This document shows, one piece after another, positions 19,611 to 27,558 of a stretch of DNA of 64,000 nt; the first letter of the stretch is position 1, and every line of letters starts with the position of its first letter. The notes below the pieces were generated by a model, which was given only the letters and a program-made list of their open reading frames with translations, was not told the origin of the DNA and made no database searches. The position numbers were made by a program, and so were the translations under genes. Source of the DNA: Taklimakanibacter deserti (GTDB taxonomy: Bacteria > Pseudomonadota > Alphaproteobacteria > Rhizobiales > Aestuariivirgaceae); assembly GCA_003574785.1 (NCBI GenBank), contig QORU01000001.1, positions 566,785-630,784 of the forward strand. The letters are read 5' to 3'.

Positions 19611-20227
19611 GGTGGTTGACTAGACCAAAAGGGGAACGGGGGCAAGCTCGGCGAGCACCCAGTCCACATGCTGCATCTTTCAAGCGCCAGAACATGTCAG
19701 CAGCTTGACCGCTGTCCACAGCCGTTGGCGGAAGCCGCAAGCTCGTAAGGGGAACCCTGTCACTGCAACGTCAGAGAAGCGAGGCCGCGACGGTGTGGTA
19801 CCCGGCGCGATGCTGCATATTGGTCACAGTTCAGGCTTTTCAAGATGTGGAGGCCAAGGGCTGGCCCTTTTGACTTGACATCGAAGGCAGGAGGACCAAG
19901 ATAAAATCATTCATCGATCGCAGGGTCGGTGACGGAACATAAACAAGAAGAGGAGGGAGGCATGAATCCACCGGGCTACCTTCTTCGACTGCGGCAAGTT
20001 CCGCAGTCACGGTCCTGACAGCGCGCTGCAGCACAAAACGTCACTGATCAGGCCGCTCATCCTACAATTTGAATAGCTCACGCGAGAGCGAGACACCGAT
20101 AGCTGGGTCGTCTCAGAGTCTCGAAAATCCTCCGGTGATGAGCACCGGAAACAGACTTCGAAAAATCTCGAATGATCGAGTGCCCCGCCGGCGCCAGATG
20201 AGCGCGGCGGGGTTTCGATTCAGGTCG
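19611..20227. other. Intergenic stretch between uvrA and an MFS gene
   Basis: About 600 bp without a convincing large gene. It holds an 18-codon frame with a strong ribosome-binding site (19962-20018), TTGACT/TTGACA hexamers near 19870 with an AT-rich GATAAAAT downstream, and a terminator-like stem CCCCGCCG (20183-20190) with CGGCGGGG (20205-20212) followed by TTTCGATT. This could be a small-RNA or leader-peptide locus, or the scar of a gene block inserted between uvrA and ssb. Confidence 0.5.
19962..20018 (+). CDS. Possible 18-residue leader peptide
   Basis: ATG 19962 follows AGGAGGGAGG (19951-19960), one of the strongest ribosome-binding sites in the window, and opens a frame of 18 codons (MNPPGYLLRLRQVPQSRS). 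CTGCGG/CCGCAG form a small hairpin inside it. The peptide is too short to judge by similarity; it may be a leader peptide or an accidental frame. Confidence 0.3.
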   Translation: MNPPGYLLRLRQVPQSRS

Positions 20228-21391
20228 TCATCTGACGGCATAACGGAAGCCCAGCGCACAGGCGAGGAGCAGCACGCCACACGCCGCGGTGAGAGCGAGG
20301 ACGGGCGCAAAGCCTGAGCCCTGATCATAGAGCGCGCTCATTATGGGAATGGCCGCCGCGCTGTCGACGAAGCCGACGAAATAGCTGATGCCATAGGCGC
20401 GTGCCCGCAAGTGCCCGGGCACGAACCGCGCCACGATGGCGTCGTCGACGACCACCTGGCCGTAGATCGCCGCCATGGTCAGCGCCAGGCCGACAAGGAG
20501 CAGGGGACCCGTCGAGAGCCACGCCAGTGCCAGGCCGGTGAGCTGAAGCCCGGCAAGGGCGACGAATAAGGAGGTGAGCGGCAGACGGTCGACGAGACGG
20601 CCGATGGCGAGTTGCATGAGCGTGCCGCAGACCAGGATGATGGTCGCAAGTGCTCCGGTTCCGATCAGCGGCAATTCGCTGTCAAACTGCTCGTCGACGA
20701 TCTTGGGCAAGGCCACGGTGACGATGGTGTAGGTCATGCCGCCGGCGATGAAGGCAAGGATGACGACACACGCCGCGAGGATGGGGCTTTTCACCGCGAG
20801 GCCAGGCGAAGAAGCCGTCGTCGCGCGCGCCTCTCCGACGGTTGATGAGCGGCGCATCGTAACGATGAATAGAATGCCGAGGGTCAAGGCCGCCATGCCC
20901 GGACCGATGAACGCCCAACGCCAGCCGAAAGCCCATGCGAAAAAGGCCGTCCCCGCGGCGGCCAGCGCGGCGCCGATATTACCGCAGACTCCATTGACGG
21001 CGAGATCCTGCCCGAGGCGTGAAGAAGTGGAGGCAAGAAGGGTGAGCCCGACCGGATGATAGATGGCTCCGGCGGCGCCGAGGAGCAGCAGCCCGAGGCC
21101 GAGCATGAGCCATGTCGCCGATGCCGCAATGAAAAAGCAGGCCAGTCCGGTGCAGATGAAGAAGACGGCGAGAAGGCGCTCCGCGCCCACGATATTCACC
21201 AACCACCCAACGGGAAGCGACAGCACGCCAAAGGCGACGAAGCAGCCCGTCGCGAGCGGGATCAGTTCGCCATAGTCGAGCTTCCATTCGGCGCCGATCG
21301 CGAGCACGGCGGTCGGAAAGATCAGGATCGCATAATGGACGAGCGCATGGGCGGCATTGACGAAAAGGATGGTGCGGCGGGTGTCGGTCAT
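20228..21391 (-). CDS. MFS transporter, fosmidomycin-resistance-like
   Basis: A 387-residue MFS protein with twelve predicted membrane segments. The pattern NAAHALVHYAILIFPTAVL at the start and GAAGAIYHPVGLTLLAS in the middle resembles the Fsr (fosmidomycin resistance) branch. ATG 21389-21391 is chosen as start because upstream in-frame residues have no membrane-protein character. It is divergent from an AraC-type gene with 87 bp between, the usual layout of an exporter and its regulator. Confidence 0.85.
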   Translation of the reverse strand: MTDTRRTILFVNAAHALVHYAILIFPTAVLAIGAEWKLDYGELIPLATGCFVAFGVLSLPVGWLVNIVGAERLLAVFFICTGLACFFIAASATWLMLGLGLLLLGAAGAIYHPVGLTLLASTSSRLGQDLAVNGVCGNIGAALAAAGTAFFAWAFGWRWAFIGPGMAALTLGILFIVTMRRSSTVGEARATTASSPGLAVKSPILAACVVILAFIAGGMTYTIVTVALPKIVDEQFDSELPLIGTGALATIILVCGTLMQLAIGRLVDRLPLTSLFVALAGLQLTGLALAWLSTGPLLLVGLALTMAAIYGQVVVDDAIVARFVPGHLRARAYGISYFVGFVDSAAAIPIMSALYDQGSGFAPVLALTAACGVLLLACALGFRYAVR

Positions 21392-21478
21392 TGTCGTGGG
21401 TCCGAGGGCAGTTGCACGCACCGTACTTGGCCCGATATAAAGGATGGGGCCAAAGAGGGGATAATTCGGGCCAATTGC

Positions 21479-22105
21479 ATGGATGATTTCGAGCTGGGCA
21501 CGCGCCTCGTCACGATCCATGCCCAGCCTTATGCGGATGGCGAGCACACCGGCTGGCACCGTCATGTACGCGGACAGATACTCACAGCTTCCGAGGGGCT
21601 GATGGTCGCGACGACCGAGCTCGGCGCCTGGTATGTGCCGACCGGCCATGCGCTATGGATCCCGCCCGGTCTCGAGCACGATGTCGCCATGCGGGGCGCG
21701 GTGACGATGCGCAGCGCCTATGTGGAGAGCGCTGCCGCGGCGAGCCTTCCCTCAAGCTGCAAGGTCATCGTCACCTCGGCCTTGCTGGCGGCGGCGATCG
21801 AGGCGCTCGCGTTGGAATCCGCTCGTTATGCCGAGCACGATCGCGGCGGCCATCTCGCCGCGCTCATCGTCGATGAGGTCGCCCATGCGGCAGACGCAAG
21901 CCTCGCTCTGCCGATGCCGCGCGATGCCCGGCTGGTCCGCCTCTGCAACGCCATCCTGGCCCGAGGCGAGCGCCGCGGACTTGACGGCTGGGCCGAACAT
22001 ATCGGCATGAGCCGGCGCAGCCTCACGCGCCATTTCCGCGCCGAAACAGGTTTGTCGCTTCTCGCCTGGCGCAAGCGGGCCGCGGAGCTTGCCAGCCTCA
22101 GCTAG
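21479..22105 (+). CDS. AraC-family regulator, C-terminally truncated
   Basis: A 208-residue protein with an N-terminal cupin-like sensor (HTGWHRHVRGQILTASEG, VPTGHALWIPPGLEHDV) and the start of an AraC DNA-binding domain. The first helix-turn-helix is present (LDGWAEHIGMSRRSLTRHFR, ETGLSLLAWRKR), but the protein ends 12 residues later, so the second helix-turn-helix, needed in typical family members of ~260 residues, is missing. Its TAG stop shares the tetranucleotide CTAG with the stop of the convergent HisD-like gene. It probably regulated the divergent MFS gene; activity is doubtful. Confidence 0.8.
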   Translation: MDDFELGTRLVTIHAQPYADGEHTGWHRHVRGQILTASEGLMVATTELGAWYVPTGHALWIPPGLEHDVAMRGAVTMRSAYVESAAAASLPSSCKVIVTSALLAAAIEALALESARYAEHDRGGHLAALIVDEVAHAADASLALPMPRDARLVRLCNAILARGERRGLDGWAEHIGMSRRSLTRHFRAETGLSLLAWRKRAAELASLS

Positions 22106-23427
22106 TTCTTCAGGAGGTTCCGGCGCAGCTCCGACACCGCATTGGCATGCGCATCGAAGCCTTCATATTTGGCAATGATGCGGGCATGGGGGGCCAGCCT
22201 CTCATAGCCTTCGCGCGTCACCTGGCCGATCGAGGTGCGCTTCATGAAATCGAACACCGACAGCGGCGAAGCGGTCTTGGCCCAGCCGCCCGTCGGCAGC
22301 ACGTGGTTAGGGCCGAGCACGAAATTGCCGAGCGTCGAAGGCGTATATTCGCCGAGCAAAATCTCGCCGGCATTCTTGAACGAGCCGAGCCAGGCCATGG
22401 GCTCGCGGCTCATGATCTGCAGATGCTCCGGCGCATAGTCGTTGATGAAAGCGATAGCGCTTTCGGCATCGGGGCAAAGCATGATGCCGCCTTGCGGGCC
22501 TTGGAGCACGGCCTCGGCATAGCCCACACGCTCGGCGCTCATTTCCTTGAAGAACCCGGGCAGGGCCGCAAGCGCCGCCGCGACGACCCGGGCATCGGGC
22601 GTGACCAGCCAGGCGGATGAATCGGCGCCATGCTCGGCCTCGATCAGGAGATCGAGCGCACAGAGCCGGCCGTCCACTGTGCCATCGGCGAAGATGATGC
22701 TCTCGCTGGGGCCCGCGGGCGGGCCGGTGTCGATGAGATCGGCGACGAGGCGCTTGCCGGCGACGACCCAGGGGCTGCCAGGACCCACGATCTTGGCGCA
22801 TCTGGGCACGCTCTCGGTGCCATAGGCGACGGCGGCGACCGCCTGGGCGCCGCCGCATTTGAAGATCCGCGAGACGCCAGCCGCCTCGGCGGCGACGAGG
22901 GTCGCGTCATCGATATTGCCGTCGGGGCCGGGCGGGGTGACGATGACAATCTTCTCGACGCCCGCGACCTTGGCCGGGATGCAGGTCATCATCACCGTGC
23001 TTGGAAACGAGCCCTTGCCCCTCGGCACATAGCAGGCGACCGAAGGAATGGGCGTCATCCGGTCGCCGGCGAAGGCGCCAGGGCTCACCTCATGCAGCCA
23101 CATCTCCTCAGGCTTCTGGTCCTCATGGAAGCGGGTGATGTTCCGGGCCGCGAAAGCGATGGCCTCGATGAGGTCGGGCGCCAGAGTTTTCCGCGCGCGG
23201 ATGAAATCTTCACGAGTCGCGGCGAGCCTGTCGGCCGTCACCGGCGCCTTGTCGAACTGGCGAGTGAAGCGGGCGAGGGCCTCATCGCCTTCCTCGGCGA
23301 CGGCGGCGACGATGGGCTCGACCTTCTCGAGATAGGGCCCGAGGTCGCTTTCGGTGCGCTTGAGGCAGCGCTCGCGCTCTTCCGGCGAAAGCTCGGCCAG
23401 CTTTACGATATTGACGGACGCCGTCAT
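22102..23427 (-). CDS. HisD-like dehydrogenase with altered zinc ligands
   Basis: A 441-residue member of the histidinol dehydrogenase family, recognisable by ACYVPRGKGSFPSTVMM, FKCGGAQAVAAVAYGTE, PAGPSE, AEHGADS and GPNHVLPTGG. Compared with E. coli HisD, the catalytic Glu-His pair (APEHL) and the last zinc ligand His (DAHANAV) are kept, but the ligand Gln in QAEHG is Glu (IEAEHG) and the ligand Asp in GDY is Asn (GNF). It is not in a his operon; its ATGA start overlaps a YkgJ-like gene. A different alcohol substrate is likely, such as in HpsN-type relatives. Confidence 0.88.
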   Translation of the reverse strand: MTASVNIVKLAELSPEERERCLKRTESDLGPYLEKVEPIVAAVAEEGDEALARFTRQFDKAPVTADRLAATREDFIRARKTLAPDLIEAIAFAARNITRFHEDQKPEEMWLHEVSPGAFAGDRMTPIPSVACYVPRGKGSFPSTVMMTCIPAKVAGVEKIVIVTPPGPDGNIDDATLVAAEAAGVSRIFKCGGAQAVAAVAYGTESVPRCAKIVGPGSPWVVAGKRLVADLIDTGPPAGPSESIIFADGTVDGRLCALDLLIEAEHGADSSAWLVTPDARVVAAALAALPGFFKEMSAERVGYAEAVLQGPQGGIMLCPDAESAIAFINDYAPEHLQIMSREPMAWLGSFKNAGEILLGEYTPSTLGNFVLGPNHVLPTGGWAKTASPLSVFDFMKRTSIGQVTREGYERLAPHARIIAKYEGFDAHANAVSELRRNLLKN

Positions 23428-23801
23428 CTTTCGATGTGATAGGTGGTCGAGACGTAGGTCTCGTCTTCCTGGGCGTTACGCTCGAAAGCGAGGAAGTCCC
23501 AATAGCCGCAATTGTCCTTGCCGGGAAAATCGCGGCAGGCCCAGGGCCTCGCCTCATAGATGGTGCAGCGGCGCGCCTCGGTGTCGAAGAATTGGCAGAT
23601 GCGGCCGTAATATTTGTCCTTCTTGCGCCGCATCACGCGCTTGTAGCCGTGCGAGGACTTGAAGAACTTCTTCTCCGCCTTTTCGAGCGGCAGGTCGAAA
23701 TGCTTGGCGATGCGCGCCGCATCGCGGTCCTTCACCTCGATCACCGGATAGGAGCAGCAGTAGCCGGGGCACTTCAGGCAGTCATATTTCTTTCTGGGCA
23801 T
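23424..23801 (-). CDS. YkgJ-family cysteine-cluster protein
   Basis: A 125-residue cytoplasmic protein with the YkgJ cysteine pattern: CLKCPGYCC near the N-terminus, C in RICQFF, C in RRCTIYEARPWACRDFP and a final NCGYW. The family is thought to bind zinc or an iron-sulfur cluster, but its function is unknown. It overlaps the HisD-like gene by 4 bp (ATGA) and lies 3 bp after the LysR gene, so all three form one operon. Confidence 0.85.
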   Translation of the reverse strand: MPRKKYDCLKCPGYCCSYPVIEVKDRDAARIAKHFDLPLEKAEKKFFKSSHGYKRVMRRKKDKYYGRICQFFDTEARRCTIYEARPWACRDFPGKDNCGYWDFLAFERNAQEDETYVSTTYHIER

Positions 23802-23804
23802 GGC

Positions 23805-24731
23805 TTACTTCTTTGCAGATGCGCTTTTGATGCTCGCAAACTTCCGCTGGGTCTCGGCCATCTCGGCCTGCAGCCATTCGCGGAAGGCGCGCGCCGGGGC
23901 CGACTCCTTCGAACCCTTGGCGCGCACGATGAAGTAGCCGCCATGGTCTCTGATGTCGAGAGCAAAGGGGCGCATGAGCCGGTCCTCGAGCATGGCATCG
24001 GTGCACAGGATCATGTCGCCGAGCGCGAAGCCCTGGCCGGCTTCCGCCGCCTCGATGGCGAGATGGCCCTGGAACACGGTGCCGCGCCAGTCCTCCACGC
24101 CCTTGATGCCGGCGGCCGCGAGCCAATCGGTCCAATATTGCTTGCGGCTCTCATGCAGCAGATTGTAGTTCGCGAGATCAGCGGGGACGAGCGGCCCTGC
24201 ATCCTTGATGAGCCGCGGGCTGCAGACCGGAAAGATATCGACATCGGAGATGAGCTTCTGGATCTCGACATCGGCCCAGCGACCCAGCCCGTAGCGGATG
24301 CCGAGATCGGCCTTGTCGGAGCGGAAATCGACCAGCCGGTTGTCGGGATCGATATTGAGCTCGATATCGGGATGGAGGTCGTTGAAGCGCCCGAGCCTGG
24401 GGACGAGCCAGCGCGAGGCGATCGAGGGCTCGACCGAGACATTGAGGCTCCTGACCGTGCCCTGAGCCGCCGCATCGCGGGTCGCTTCCGCCATATTGTC
24501 GAAGAGGGGGGTCAGCCGGCTGCCGAAGCGCCGGCCGGCATCGGTCAGGACGACGCCCCGGCCGGTGCGGGAGAAAAGCTCGGTGCCGAGCCATTCTTCC
24601 AATTCGCGGATATGGCGGCTGATCGCGGCATGGGTGACGAAAAGCTCCTCCGCCGCCGCCGTGAAGCTTTCATGGCGGGCGGCGGCCTCGAAGGCCCGTA
24701 GCGCATTCAGCGAGGGCAGGCGCCGCGCCAT
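23805..24731 (-). CDS. LysR-family regulator (GcvA-like)
   Basis: A 308-residue LysR protein. The N-terminal HTH reads LPSLNALRAFEAAARHESFT and AAEELFVTHAAISRHIRELE, the signature of the GcvA/AmpR branch, and the effector-binding domain starts near residue 90 (LNVSVEPSIASRWLVPRL). It heads an operon with the YkgJ-like and HisD-like genes. A perfect inverted repeat 8 bp upstream of its start (24739-24759) is the likely operator for autoregulation and for the divergent small gene. Confidence 0.92.
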   Translation of the reverse strand: MARRLPSLNALRAFEAAARHESFTAAAEELFVTHAAISRHIRELEEWLGTELFSRTGRGVVLTDAGRRFGSRLTPLFDNMAEATRDAAAQGTVRSLNVSVEPSIASRWLVPRLGRFNDLHPDIELNIDPDNRLVDFRSDKADLGIRYGLGRWADVEIQKLISDVDIFPVCSPRLIKDAGPLVPADLANYNLLHESRKQYWTDWLAAAGIKGVEDWRGTVFQGHLAIEAAEAGQGFALGDMILCTDAMLEDRLMRPFALDIRDHGGYFIVRAKGSKESAPARAFREWLQAEMAETQRKFASIKSASAKK

Positions 24732-24738
24732 AGGGTGT

Positions 24739-24759
24739 CCTGTAAGTTTTCCTTACAGG
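24739..24759. promoter_or_regulatory. Probable LysR operator
   Basis: CCTGTAAG (24739-24746) and CTTACAGG (24752-24759) form a perfect 8-bp inverted repeat with a 5-bp centre, 7 bp from the LysR start codon and 94 bp from the divergent small gene. LysR proteins bind dyads of this size near their own promoter. The assignment to this regulator is inferred from position. Confidence 0.7.
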
Positions 24760-24852
24760 TAGCGTAGGATAATGCCGTTTGTGATGCAAGTGCGAATTGA
24801 CTATCTTCCAACCATCCAAGGAATTACCGAGACGAAAGAAAGGAGATTGGTC

Positions 24853-24996
24853 ATGAACTGGATTTTTGAAGCTTATTCAAATGTTTACAACGCGGCCATG
24901 ATGCAGGACCAGTCCCGCCCGAGCCATATTGCAACTGCGAAGAACAGCACCGAATCGAAGCGCTTCACCCTGTTCAAGCCCTTCCTTAACGGCTGA
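24853..24996 (+). CDS. Small 47-residue protein divergent from LysR gene
   Basis: ATG 24853 follows AAAGGAG (24838-24844) and encodes MNWIFEAYSNVYNAAMMQ then a polar, basic stretch ending KRFTLFKPFLNG. The N-terminal half could form an amphipathic helix. A similar short N-terminus seems familiar from small hypothetical proteins of rhizobia, but I cannot name a function. It is divergent from the LysR gene across the inverted-repeat operator. A palindromic repeat lies 117 bp downstream. Confidence 0.6.
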   Translation: MNWIFEAYSNVYNAAMMQDQSRPSHIATAKNSTESKRFTLFKPFLNG

Positions 24997-25113
24997 TCTT
25001 CTAGACAAGTCTCGACATGGCCGGTCGCGCCCGGCCATGAAGTTTCAGCGGCCTAACGCGCATCTCGGCCAAGTGGGATTACTTCGCCGGGAGGATGCGC
25101 GCCAGTCAATATT

Positions 25114-25162
25114 GGAGCAAATCCTTATCGCCAAAGTCTGCAACTTTGGCGGGATTTGCTCC
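25114..25162. repeat. TTRT-bulge palindrome, copy A
   Basis: Outer arms GGAGCAAATCC (25114-25124) and GGATTTGCTCC (25152-25162), inner arms CGCCAAAGT (25129-25137) and ACTTTGGCG (25143-25151), loop CTGCA, and an unpaired TTAT only on the left side. It ends 2 bp before the ridA stop codon. The same plan is repeated at 36571-36616 and 37473-37518. Confidence 0.9.
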
Positions 25163-25164
25163 GG

Positions 25165-25560
25165 CTACTTGCCTGGGGCCGCAGCTATGACGGTGACCTC
25201 CATCACCAGCCGGGGATCGGCGAGCCCTGCGACCACCAGAAGCGTCGCCGCCGCCTTGTGGCCCTTCAGAACCTCATCGCGAACCTGCCGGTAAAGCCCG
25301 ACCTGCGAGCGGTCGGTGATGAAGACCCGCGCATCCACGATATTGCGATGGTCCATGCCGGCGGCCTTCAGGATGCCCAGCACATTGCCCCAGGCGAGGC
25401 GGTGCTGCTCTTCGGCGCTTTCCGGGATCTTGCCCGTGGCGGGATCGGCACCGACCTGGCCGGCAACGAAGAGATGACGTGTCCCAGTCGCGACCTCGAT
25501 CGCCTGGGCGTAGTTGGAAAAAGGTTTGGGAGCGGCGTCGGTCGCGATTTCTTTCAGCAT
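25165..25560 (-). CDS. RidA/YjgF-family enamine/imine deaminase
   Basis: A 131-residue RidA-family protein (MLKEIATDAAPKPFSNYAQA at the start; FVAGQVGADPATG, IVDARVFITD). RidA hydrolyses reactive enamine/imine intermediates released by PLP enzymes. The usual catalytic Arg of the IPPTR-type motif near position 105 is not seen where expected (TLLVVAGLADPRLVMEV), with an Arg shifted to ADPR, so it may belong to a divergent Rid subgroup. The start at 25560 has AGAGG upstream. The IS1595-type element begins 38 bp upstream. Confidence 0.85.
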   Translation of the reverse strand: MLKEIATDAAPKPFSNYAQAIEVATGTRHLFVAGQVGADPATGKIPESAEEQHRLAWGNVLGILKAAGMDHRNIVDARVFITDRSQVGLYRQVRDEVLKGHKAAATLLVVAGLADPRLVMEVTVIAAAPGK

Positions 25561-25589
25561 GGGGACCTCTTTTGGGGAAAGGCGCACTA

Positions 25590-25598
25590 TAGCGCTTG
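25590..25598. repeat. Target site duplication, left
   Basis: TAGCGCTTG directly before the left inverted repeat; the same nine bases follow the right one at 27559-27567. Removing the element and one copy restores the sequence joining the ridA and ssb upstream regions. Confidence 0.9.
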
Positions 25599-25624
25599 CG
25601 TGTTTATCCCTTGACAGCAAGTAG
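25599..25624 (+). repeat. Terminal inverted repeat, left
   Basis: Begins CGTGTTTATCCCTTGACAGC; matches the reverse complement of 27533-27558 at 24 of 26 positions (AG versus GA is the only difference). Confidence 0.92.
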
Positions 25625-25635
25625 GAACATGCAAG

Positions 25636-26661
25636 ATGATAGAGGTCCATCCTTCTTTCGTCTTTGGGCCAGAAATGCGTATCAAAAATGTCGATGCCGT
25701 TCGAGAGGGCATTGTCTACATCGGCACTGAAGCTAACGGGCAATTTAGCCCCAATGGAACGGGATTCATCGTTAGCCACCCACTGGAGGAAAGCTATCGG
25801 ATCCTTTTCGTCATAACAGCCGCTCACGTAGTCAAAGAGATAGCTGGCGACACGATTTATGTGCGCCTCAACAGAAAATCGGGGGGAGCGGAGTCAATTC
25901 CGATCCACGAAAAGAAGATTCTTGAGTGGAGCGCCAATGACGTTGCAATCTTCCCGCTCAACATTGGCGCTGATGTGTACCACTATCGAGCCCTGAATTT
26001 CGATGAACGGCAGCTTAAGCACGCACAGGCCCTCTTTGAGGGCATTTCTTATGGCGATGACGTTTATGCGGTCGGCCTTTACACATCGCACTATGGTTTA
26101 ACCAAAAATATTCCGGTCGTGAGAAGCGGCCATGTTGCGCTCTTACCTGGAGAGGAACCTGTAAGAGGCCCTGAGGGCAATTATCTAGACGCGTATCTAG
26201 TCGAATTGAGAACGATTGCCGGGTTAAGTGGATCGCCGGTTTTTCTTAATCCACCACAGATGCGATCCAGAGATGGCAAGGTAGAACACCTTGAGGGTGA
26301 CCACTACCTACCTATTGGCGTCCTAATAGGCTATCATGTTGTCGAGAGTAAGCAGGATCAGGTTCTCGTGCCACAGTGGCAGACAAGCGACCCTGACGCC
26401 GATCCGCCCGCCTCGCTAAGTCTGGACGAACGGAACACAGGCTTTGGGGTGGTGGTCCCGATAGAGAAGGTTTTCGAGATGATTAAGAACATGGAACCGG
26501 CGCTCAAAGCGGCGCTTGAAAGGCACAAAAGCCAGTCCAGATTTAGACCCGCTTCCGCTTCCGGTGTGGCCCCTCCCGACAGCGGCGAGAACCCCACTCA
26601 CCGAGAGGATTTCAATCGTCTGCTAGACGCGGCAGTGCAAAAGCCGAAACAAGACCCTTGA
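25636..26661 (+). CDS. Trypsin-like serine protease, IS passenger
   Basis: A 341-residue protein without signal peptide. Residues ~30-220 look like a trypsin-fold peptidase: GTGFIVSHP, FVITAAHVV (His), SANDVAIFPL (Asp) and TIAGLSGSPVFL with the GxSGSP serine motif. The C-terminal ~60 residues are polar and Pro-rich. AGGA at 25623-25626 supports ATG 25636. It lies within the inverted repeats of the IS1595-type element, is AT-richer than chromosomal genes, and its last 50 bp overlap the 3' end of the transposase gene. Role unknown: defence, host interference or transposition control are possibilities. Confidence 0.8.
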   Translation: MIEVHPSFVFGPEMRIKNVDAVREGIVYIGTEANGQFSPNGTGFIVSHPLEESYRILFVITAAHVVKEIAGDTIYVRLNRKSGGAESIPIHEKKILEWSANDVAIFPLNIGADVYHYRALNFDERQLKHAQALFEGISYGDDVYAVGLYTSHYGLTKNIPVVRSGHVALLPGEEPVRGPEGNYLDAYLVELRTIAGLSGSPVFLNPPQMRSRDGKVEHLEGDHYLPIGVLIGYHVVESKQDQVLVPQWQTSDPDADPPASLSLDERNTGFGVVVPIEKVFEMIKNMEPALKAALERHKSQSRFRPASASGVAPPDSGENPTHREDFNRLLDAAVQKPKQDP

Positions 26662-27493
26662 ACATGCCATCGTGCGATGAGCGGTGATTGTAGCGGTAGT
26701 TAAATTCCGCCGCATACTTCCACAGGTGCTTGCCTGAGATATGGACATGCGTTCCCAGAACAGCGCGCTTGAAGTGTCCCCAATGTCCTTCAATCGTGTT
26801 CGTGTGATGAATGCCGCGCACGTATTCTTTGTGCTTGTGCTCGACAACGCCATGAGTGTAGGTGCGCCCTAGATTGCCGTAGCCGCGCCAAGCGTCGCTG
26901 CTAATCGTGCTACCCCAAGTCACGTTCTCAAGAATGATAGGCTCAAGAGTGTAGGAGCTTTCATCAGGAACGGGGCCAGCGCGAAGTTTGCCACCGCGCT
27001 CCACCATGCCGAACAGGGCGGACTTGCGGGAACGGTGACGGCCTGAGCCATGCCCCGTCACCTTTCCGCCGATCAGAGTTTCGTCAACTTCAACATGGCC
27101 GGATAGAGGGCCACGGTAGTCCGCGCTCGCCATCAGCTTGCGAAGCTCGTGGCAGATGCGCCAAGCGGTCTTATAGGTGACGCCGGTTTGGCGCTGTACT
27201 TCCTTGGCCGCGACGCCGTGGCGGGTGCTGGTCATTAGGTACATGGAAAAGAACCAGATCGTCAGTTTGGTGGGCGACTTGTGGAAGATCGAACCAGCGC
27301 AGGGGTAAATATGGTGGCCGCAATCCTTGCAGGCGAACGCCCGGCGATTGGTCATCAGGTGGAAGGTGGTCTCGGTCCCGCAAGAGGGGCAAACGATCTC
27401 GGTCCCGCCGTGGCGGATTTCCATGAGCTTACGAAGGCAGGCTTCATCGTCCGGGTATTCGGTCTGGAACTGCTTGAAGGTGTACTTTGCCAT
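26612..27493 (-). CDS. IS1595-family transposase (ISXO2-like)
   Basis: A 293-residue transposase. The N-terminal zinc ribbon (CPSCGTETTFH...CKDCGHHIYP) and following helix region (HGVAAKEVQRQTGVTYKTAW) are typical, and the ISXO2-like DDE core shows HVEVDETLIGGK, STISSDAWRGY and HTNTIEGHWGHFKRAVLGTH with a C-terminal FNYRYNHR. All catalytic positions appear intact. The second of two in-frame ATGs is used because AGGGG precedes it at the right distance. Members of some IS1595 subgroups carry extra genes. Confidence 0.93.
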   Translation of the reverse strand: MAKYTFKQFQTEYPDDEACLRKLMEIRHGGTEIVCPSCGTETTFHLMTNRRAFACKDCGHHIYPCAGSIFHKSPTKLTIWFFSMYLMTSTRHGVAAKEVQRQTGVTYKTAWRICHELRKLMASADYRGPLSGHVEVDETLIGGKVTGHGSGRHRSRKSALFGMVERGGKLRAGPVPDESSYTLEPIILENVTWGSTISSDAWRGYGNLGRTYTHGVVEHKHKEYVRGIHHTNTIEGHWGHFKRAVLGTHVHISGKHLWKYAAEFNYRYNHRSSHDGMFKGLVSAFALPRLADD

Positions 27494-27532
27494 CGCCATC
27501 CCCTATTTACTGAGGGGATAATGGCATAGATG

Positions 27533-27558
27533 CTACTTGTCGTCAAGGGATAAACACG
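27533..27558 (-). repeat. Terminal inverted repeat, right
   Basis: Reverse complement begins CGTGTTTATCCCTTGACGAC; pairs with 25599-25624. The transposase start lies 39 bp inside this end. Confidence 0.92.

Larger units (their letters stand above)
25599..27558. mobile_element. IS1595-type element with trypsin-like passenger gene
   Basis: A complete 1960-bp element. The ends are inverted repeats of 26 bp (25599-25624 and 27533-27558, two mismatches), starting CGTGTTTATCCCTTGAC. They are flanked by the direct repeat TAGCGCTTG (25590-25598 and 27559-27567), a target duplication of 8-9 bp as expected for the family. Inside are a transposase of the ISXO2/IS1595 type and, convergent and overlapping by 50 bp, a protease-like gene. 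The interior is visibly poorer in G+C than its surroundings. Intact ends, matching duplications and intact transposase imply recent insertion. Confidence 0.92.
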
